Below are positions 61,209 to 64,000 of a stretch of DNA of 64,000 nucleotides, piece after piece (the first letter of the stretch is position 1; every line of letters begins with the position of its first letter). Source of the DNA: Sphingobacteriales bacterium (GTDB lineage: Bacteria; Bacteroidota; Bacteroidia; Chitinophagales; Chitinophagaceae); contig SEFT01000003.1 in NCBI GenBank assembly GCA_004144175.1, positions 220,501-284,500 of the forward strand, in the 5' to 3' direction. The position numbers were made by a program, and so were the translations under genes. A model generated the notes under the pieces. The model saw only the letters and a list, made by a program, of their open reading frames with translations, searched no databases and was not told the DNA's origin.

Positions 61209-61588
61209 TTCACTGCCACTTTAGCGGTACTGGTATCTATTTCTATACTGTATGCGGGAAGCATCAATGGCTTCAGCCCGAATGCTGCTGCGTTACGGAT
61301 CACCTGCGATTCCATACGCGTATATAGCAGTTGGGTTTTGATATCCATATATTTCCAGCGCAATTCTTTAATGATCTTGTGCTTCTGGTTCAGCTCGCGC
61401 TGCATCTCTACAGAGCGCTGATTATTGCTGATGTAGAGCACACACAAAAACGCTATAAATGCCAGGTAAGGAACGTTACTTACCACTGCCCTGTAAGACA
61501 ACTTATCCATCAACGCCTTCCAGTCGTTGCGGACGCGCTCCGAAGATTTCGGCTCCTGTGCGCTGTTCGTGTCTTTCTCTCTGCTCAT
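61205..61588 (-). CDS. FtsL-like cell division protein
   Basis: Short single-TM protein with coiled-coil-like region (YLAFIAFLCVLYISNNQRSVEMQRELNQKHKIIKELRWKYMDIKTQLL) between rsmH and ftsI. Confidence 0.8.
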   Translation of the reverse strand: MSREKDTNSAQEPKSSERVRNDWKALMDKLSYRAVVSNVPYLAFIAFLCVLYISNNQRSVEMQRELNQKHKIIKELRWKYMDIKTQLLYTRMESQVIRNAAAFGLKPLMLPAYSIEIDTSTAKVAVN

Positions 61589-61596
61589 TATTGTTT

Positions 61597-62508
61597 CTAT
61601 ATCTTTTCTGCTATGCGCAACCGTGCACTGCGTGCGCGGGGATTATTTTTTATTTCTTCTTCCGTTGGTTCCATCGGCTTGTTATTGACCGCCCTAAGGG
61701 TGCTTTTATTTGTCGATACTCCAAATATGTCTTTCTCTGCTTCTTCCCATCCGCCCTGCTTAATGAACTGCTTCACTATGCGGTCTTCCAGCGAGTGGAA
61801 GGTGATGACACTTAGCCTGCCACCGGGCTTCAGGCTCATTGCTGCCTGTTGCAAAAATTCTTTCAGCGCCCCAAACTCATCGTTCACCTCTATACGTAGT
61901 GCCTGGAACAACTGCGCCAGGTAGCGTTGCGGTAAACCCTTTACTACCGGGGCTATCATACTTTTCAAAGACTCTATCGTCGTCAGCTTTACTTTATTCC
62001 GCTCGGTTACAATATGTTTTGCCAGCTGCCTCGCGTTGCGCACTTCTCCGTATTGCTCAAAGAGCTTGTGCAGCTGCTGCTCGCCATAAGTTTGCAACAC
62101 ATCTGCCGCAGTCATCTCTATCCGTTTGTCCATCCGCATATCCAGCGGGCCGTCGAACCGGATGGAAAAACCGCGCTCTGCCGTATCAAATTGAAAAGAA
62201 CTTACTCCAAGATCTGCCAGTATACCATCCACTTCAGGGTGGCCATGCAGCCGCAGAAAACGTTTTATATACCGGAAGTTTTCAGTTACCGGCACCAGCC
62301 TTTCGTCGTCAGGCTTATTTCTCCAGGCATCCGCGTCGTGGTCGAAAGAAAGCAACTTCCCTTCCCGGCCCAATTGCTCCAGTATCAACCGGCTGTGCCC
62401 ACCGCCACCAAAAGTGGCATCGACATAGACACCATCTTTTTTGATGTCCAGTCCGGCTACTGTTTCCTGTAAAAGAACTGTTGTGTGGTAAAAAGTGGGA
62501 TTACCCAT
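61597..62508 (-). CDS. rsmH: 16S rRNA (cytosine(1402)-N(4))-methyltransferase
   Basis: FYHTTVLLQETVAGL, DATFGGGGHSRLIL, GGRLSVITFHSLEDRIVK. Confidence 0.97.
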   Translation of the reverse strand: MGNPTFYHTTVLLQETVAGLDIKKDGVYVDATFGGGGHSRLILEQLGREGKLLSFDHDADAWRNKPDDERLVPVTENFRYIKRFLRLHGHPEVDGILADLGVSSFQFDTAERGFSIRFDGPLDMRMDKRIEMTAADVLQTYGEQQLHKLFEQYGEVRNARQLAKHIVTERNKVKLTTIESLKSMIAPVVKGLPQRYLAQLFQALRIEVNDEFGALKEFLQQAAMSLKPGGRLSVITFHSLEDRIVKQFIKQGGWEEAEKDIFGVSTNKSTLRAVNNKPMEPTEEEIKNNPRARSARLRIAEKI

Positions 62509-62513
62509 TTCAT

Positions 62514-62981
62514 CTAGCTTTCAAATGGGTTAATGAAATCGCCACCGGCCACCTCTGCTGCCAGGCTGCTGAAGTCAGCAGCATGCTTCTGTATATACGC
62601 GTAATACGTATCTTTATCCCACAACTCTACTTTATTGCCCTGCGCAGAAATTATCATGTCTTTTTTAATGTTTGAATACTCCTGCAAAGGCTTAGATAGC
62701 AACAAGCGGCCTGCGCTGTCTGCTTCCACAATAGTTGCTCCGTTTAGGAACAACCGTTTAAATTCCCTGACTTTTGGATTGAAATCGTTGAGCTTGTTGA
62801 TTTTTTCGGATAAGGCATTCCATGTATCCATCGGATACAAAGTGAGGCAGTTCTCAAACCCACGGTTAATAACGAAGCGCTCAGCAGCCCCTTCCGGAAG
62901 CTGCTTGCGAAACCCTGCAGGCAGCAAAAAGCGGCCTTTAGAGTCTATCGCTACTTCATATTCACCGAGAAAACCAGTCAT
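62514..62981 (-). CDS. mraZ: Transcriptional regulator MraZ
   Basis: FLGEYEVAIDSKGRFLLPAGFRKQL and VEADSAGRLLLSKPLQEY AbrB-like repeats. Confidence 0.96.
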   Translation of the reverse strand: MTGFLGEYEVAIDSKGRFLLPAGFRKQLPEGAAERFVINRGFENCLTLYPMDTWNALSEKINKLNDFNPKVREFKRLFLNGATIVEADSAGRLLLSKPLQEYSNIKKDMIISAQGNKVELWDKDTYYAYIQKHAADFSSLAAEVAGGDFINPFES

Positions 62982-62996
62982 GGGTATGGAACCTGT

Positions 62997-63048
62997 AAAA
63001 TGTACTTATAACCACAAAGTAACACAAACTCCCACAAATTCACACAAA
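62997..63048 (-). promoter_or_regulatory. Putative mraZ promoter with MraZ-type operator (four 10-bp-phased TTTGTG repeats)
   Basis: CACAAA at 63013-63018, 63023-63028, 63033-63038 and 63043-63048; TACATTTT (one mismatch to TAnnTTTG) at 62997-63004, 20 nt from the TTTG within the second repeat. Confidence 0.7.
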
Positions 63049-63144
63049 CGGATTTCGACATATTTTTCCACAATAAAATATGAGGGTAGAAGCTTGTCCT
63101 GCAAAGGATTCCAGCCTTGAGCGCACATGTTGTTGATACTCAAT

Positions 63145-63173
63145 TGTGGATAACCGTAAATTTCTGTGGATAA
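63145..63173 (+). promoter_or_regulatory. Two perfect DnaA-box-like sites (TGTGGATAA), 20-bp phased
   Basis: TGTGGATAACCG at 63145-63156 and 63165-63176; both contain the reverse complement of TTATCCACA. Confidence 0.65.
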
Positions 63174-63233
63174 CCGCAACAAGGACCTGGAAATCGGTTA
63201 CATAGTTGATTTTAACATAGTTTTACGCGCATA

Positions 63234-63266
63234 TTTGTCAATTAGTCTTGTGTTTATGTATTTTTG
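63234..63266 (+). promoter_or_regulatory. bamD promoter
   Basis: TTTG (63234-63237), 21-nt spacer, TATTTTTG (63259-63266), 9 nt before ATG. Confidence 0.6.
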
Positions 63267-63275
63267 TCGCCCACT

Positions 63276-64000
63276 ATGCATTTCCGCGTAAAGAATTTAC
63301 TGTTCATATTTCTCAGTATTATACTACTGAGCGCCTGTACCGGCTACGAAAAAGTGCTGAAAAGCAATGACGTAAACTATAAGCTGGTAAAGGGTAATGA
63401 GTTTTACGATAAGAAGCTCTATCCCCAGGCCAACGCCATATACGAGAGCTTGCTGCCTGTAATGAAGAACACCCGTAACTACGAGGCTCTTTATTATAAG
63501 TATGCTTACAGCTTCTATTATATGAAGGACTATCTGTCGGCGTCATATCACTTTAAAAACTTTACCGAGTTCTTCCCTACTAGTAAAGATGCTGAGGAAG
63601 TAGAGTTTATGCACGCACTATGCCTCTACAGGATGTCCCCTAAGGCATCGATGGAGCAGACCTACACGGCAAAGGCGCTGGATGCATTACAGAATTTCAT
63701 CAACACCCATCCTGACTCTAAAAGGCTGGATGAAGCCAACAAGTATGTAGACGAATGCCGTAAGAAGCTGGAGGAAAAACAGGCGCTGGCGGCAGAGCTA
63801 TATTATGACATTGGCCAGTATAGGGCTGCAGGTATTGCCTACCGTGCCCTGATGCGCGACTACCCTGAATCGACCAGCAGCGATAAGTACCAGTATATGA
63901 TCATAAAGTCCTGGTACAACTTTGCCAAGGTGAGCATCGCGGAGAAGCAGGAGGAGCGCTACGCTACCGCCCTCAACGCCTATCAGGAATTAGTAGATAA
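63276..64000 (+). CDS. bamD: Outer membrane assembly lipoprotein BamD (3' truncated by window end)
   Basis: Own translation: MHFRVKNLLFIFLSIILLSACTGYEKVLKSNDVNYKLVKGNEFYDKKLYPQANAIYESLLPVMKN..., lipobox LSAC and TPR-like repeats; absent from the ORF track because it runs off the window. Confidence 0.9.
   Translation, partial: MHFRVKNLLFIFLSIILLSACTGYEKVLKSNDVNYKLVKGNEFYDKKLYPQANAIYESLLPVMKNTRNYEALYYKYAYSFYYMKDYLSASYHFKNFTEFFPTSKDAEEVEFMHALCLYRMSPKASMEQTYTAKALDALQNFINTHPDSKRLDEANKYVDECRKKLEEKQALAAELYYDIGQYRAAGIAYRALMRDYPESTSSDKYQYMIIKSWYNFAKVSIAEKQEERYATALNAYQELVD

Noticed and set aside
61839-62444. 201-aa plus-strand ORF (and 62014..62472)
   Set aside because: Antisense to rsmH; no domain signal.
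46967-62981. Absence of murF, murB and ddl from the dcw cluster
   Set aside because: Relocation of these genes out of the dcw cluster is, as far as I know, common in Bacteroidota, so it is not a finding by itself.
1-64000. CRISPR arrays, tRNA/rRNA genes, IS elements, prophage or defence islands
   Set aside because: Looked for regularly spaced repeats, tRNA T-arm motifs, transposase or integrase proteins and defence domains; none recognised by eye. A covariance-model and profile search would be needed to exclude small RNAs.

Overview
This 64 kb window is a chromosomal segment from a Bacteroidota bacterium. Chitinophagaceae-like is an inference from GldC, a DUF6089/PorG-like protein, TAnnTTTG promoters and Reg_prop/LytS kinases. 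It holds about 56 protein-coding genes. I saw no rRNA, tRNA, CRISPR array, transposase or prophage. Most of the content is housekeeping: nadD, ybeY, an RluA-family synthase, gldC, birA, rsfS, ftsH, ade, two aminotransferases, a Sua5/YrdC protein, a CCA transferase, ugd/UXS, sodB, tyrS, hisS, rsmE. A complete minus-strand dcw cluster runs from mraZ to ftsZ (62981 to 46967). Accessory-type loci are two tandem ~1030-1056 aa Reg_prop/LytS kinases with one LytTR regulator, a TonB receptor with a beta-helix lipoprotein, an RND-TolC pair lacking an adaptor gene, a heptaheme cytochrome-TPR protein, and a tandem DUF1573 pair. The most interesting signal is non-coding. The ~294 bp mraZ/bamD divergent intergenic region carries four CACAAA/TTTGTG direct repeats at exact 10-bp spacing, which look like a MraZ operator. 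It also carries two perfect DnaA boxes exactly 20 bp apart plus a third near-match. I did not find an obviously new multi-gene system; several uncharacterised proteins and the regulatory region merit follow-up.
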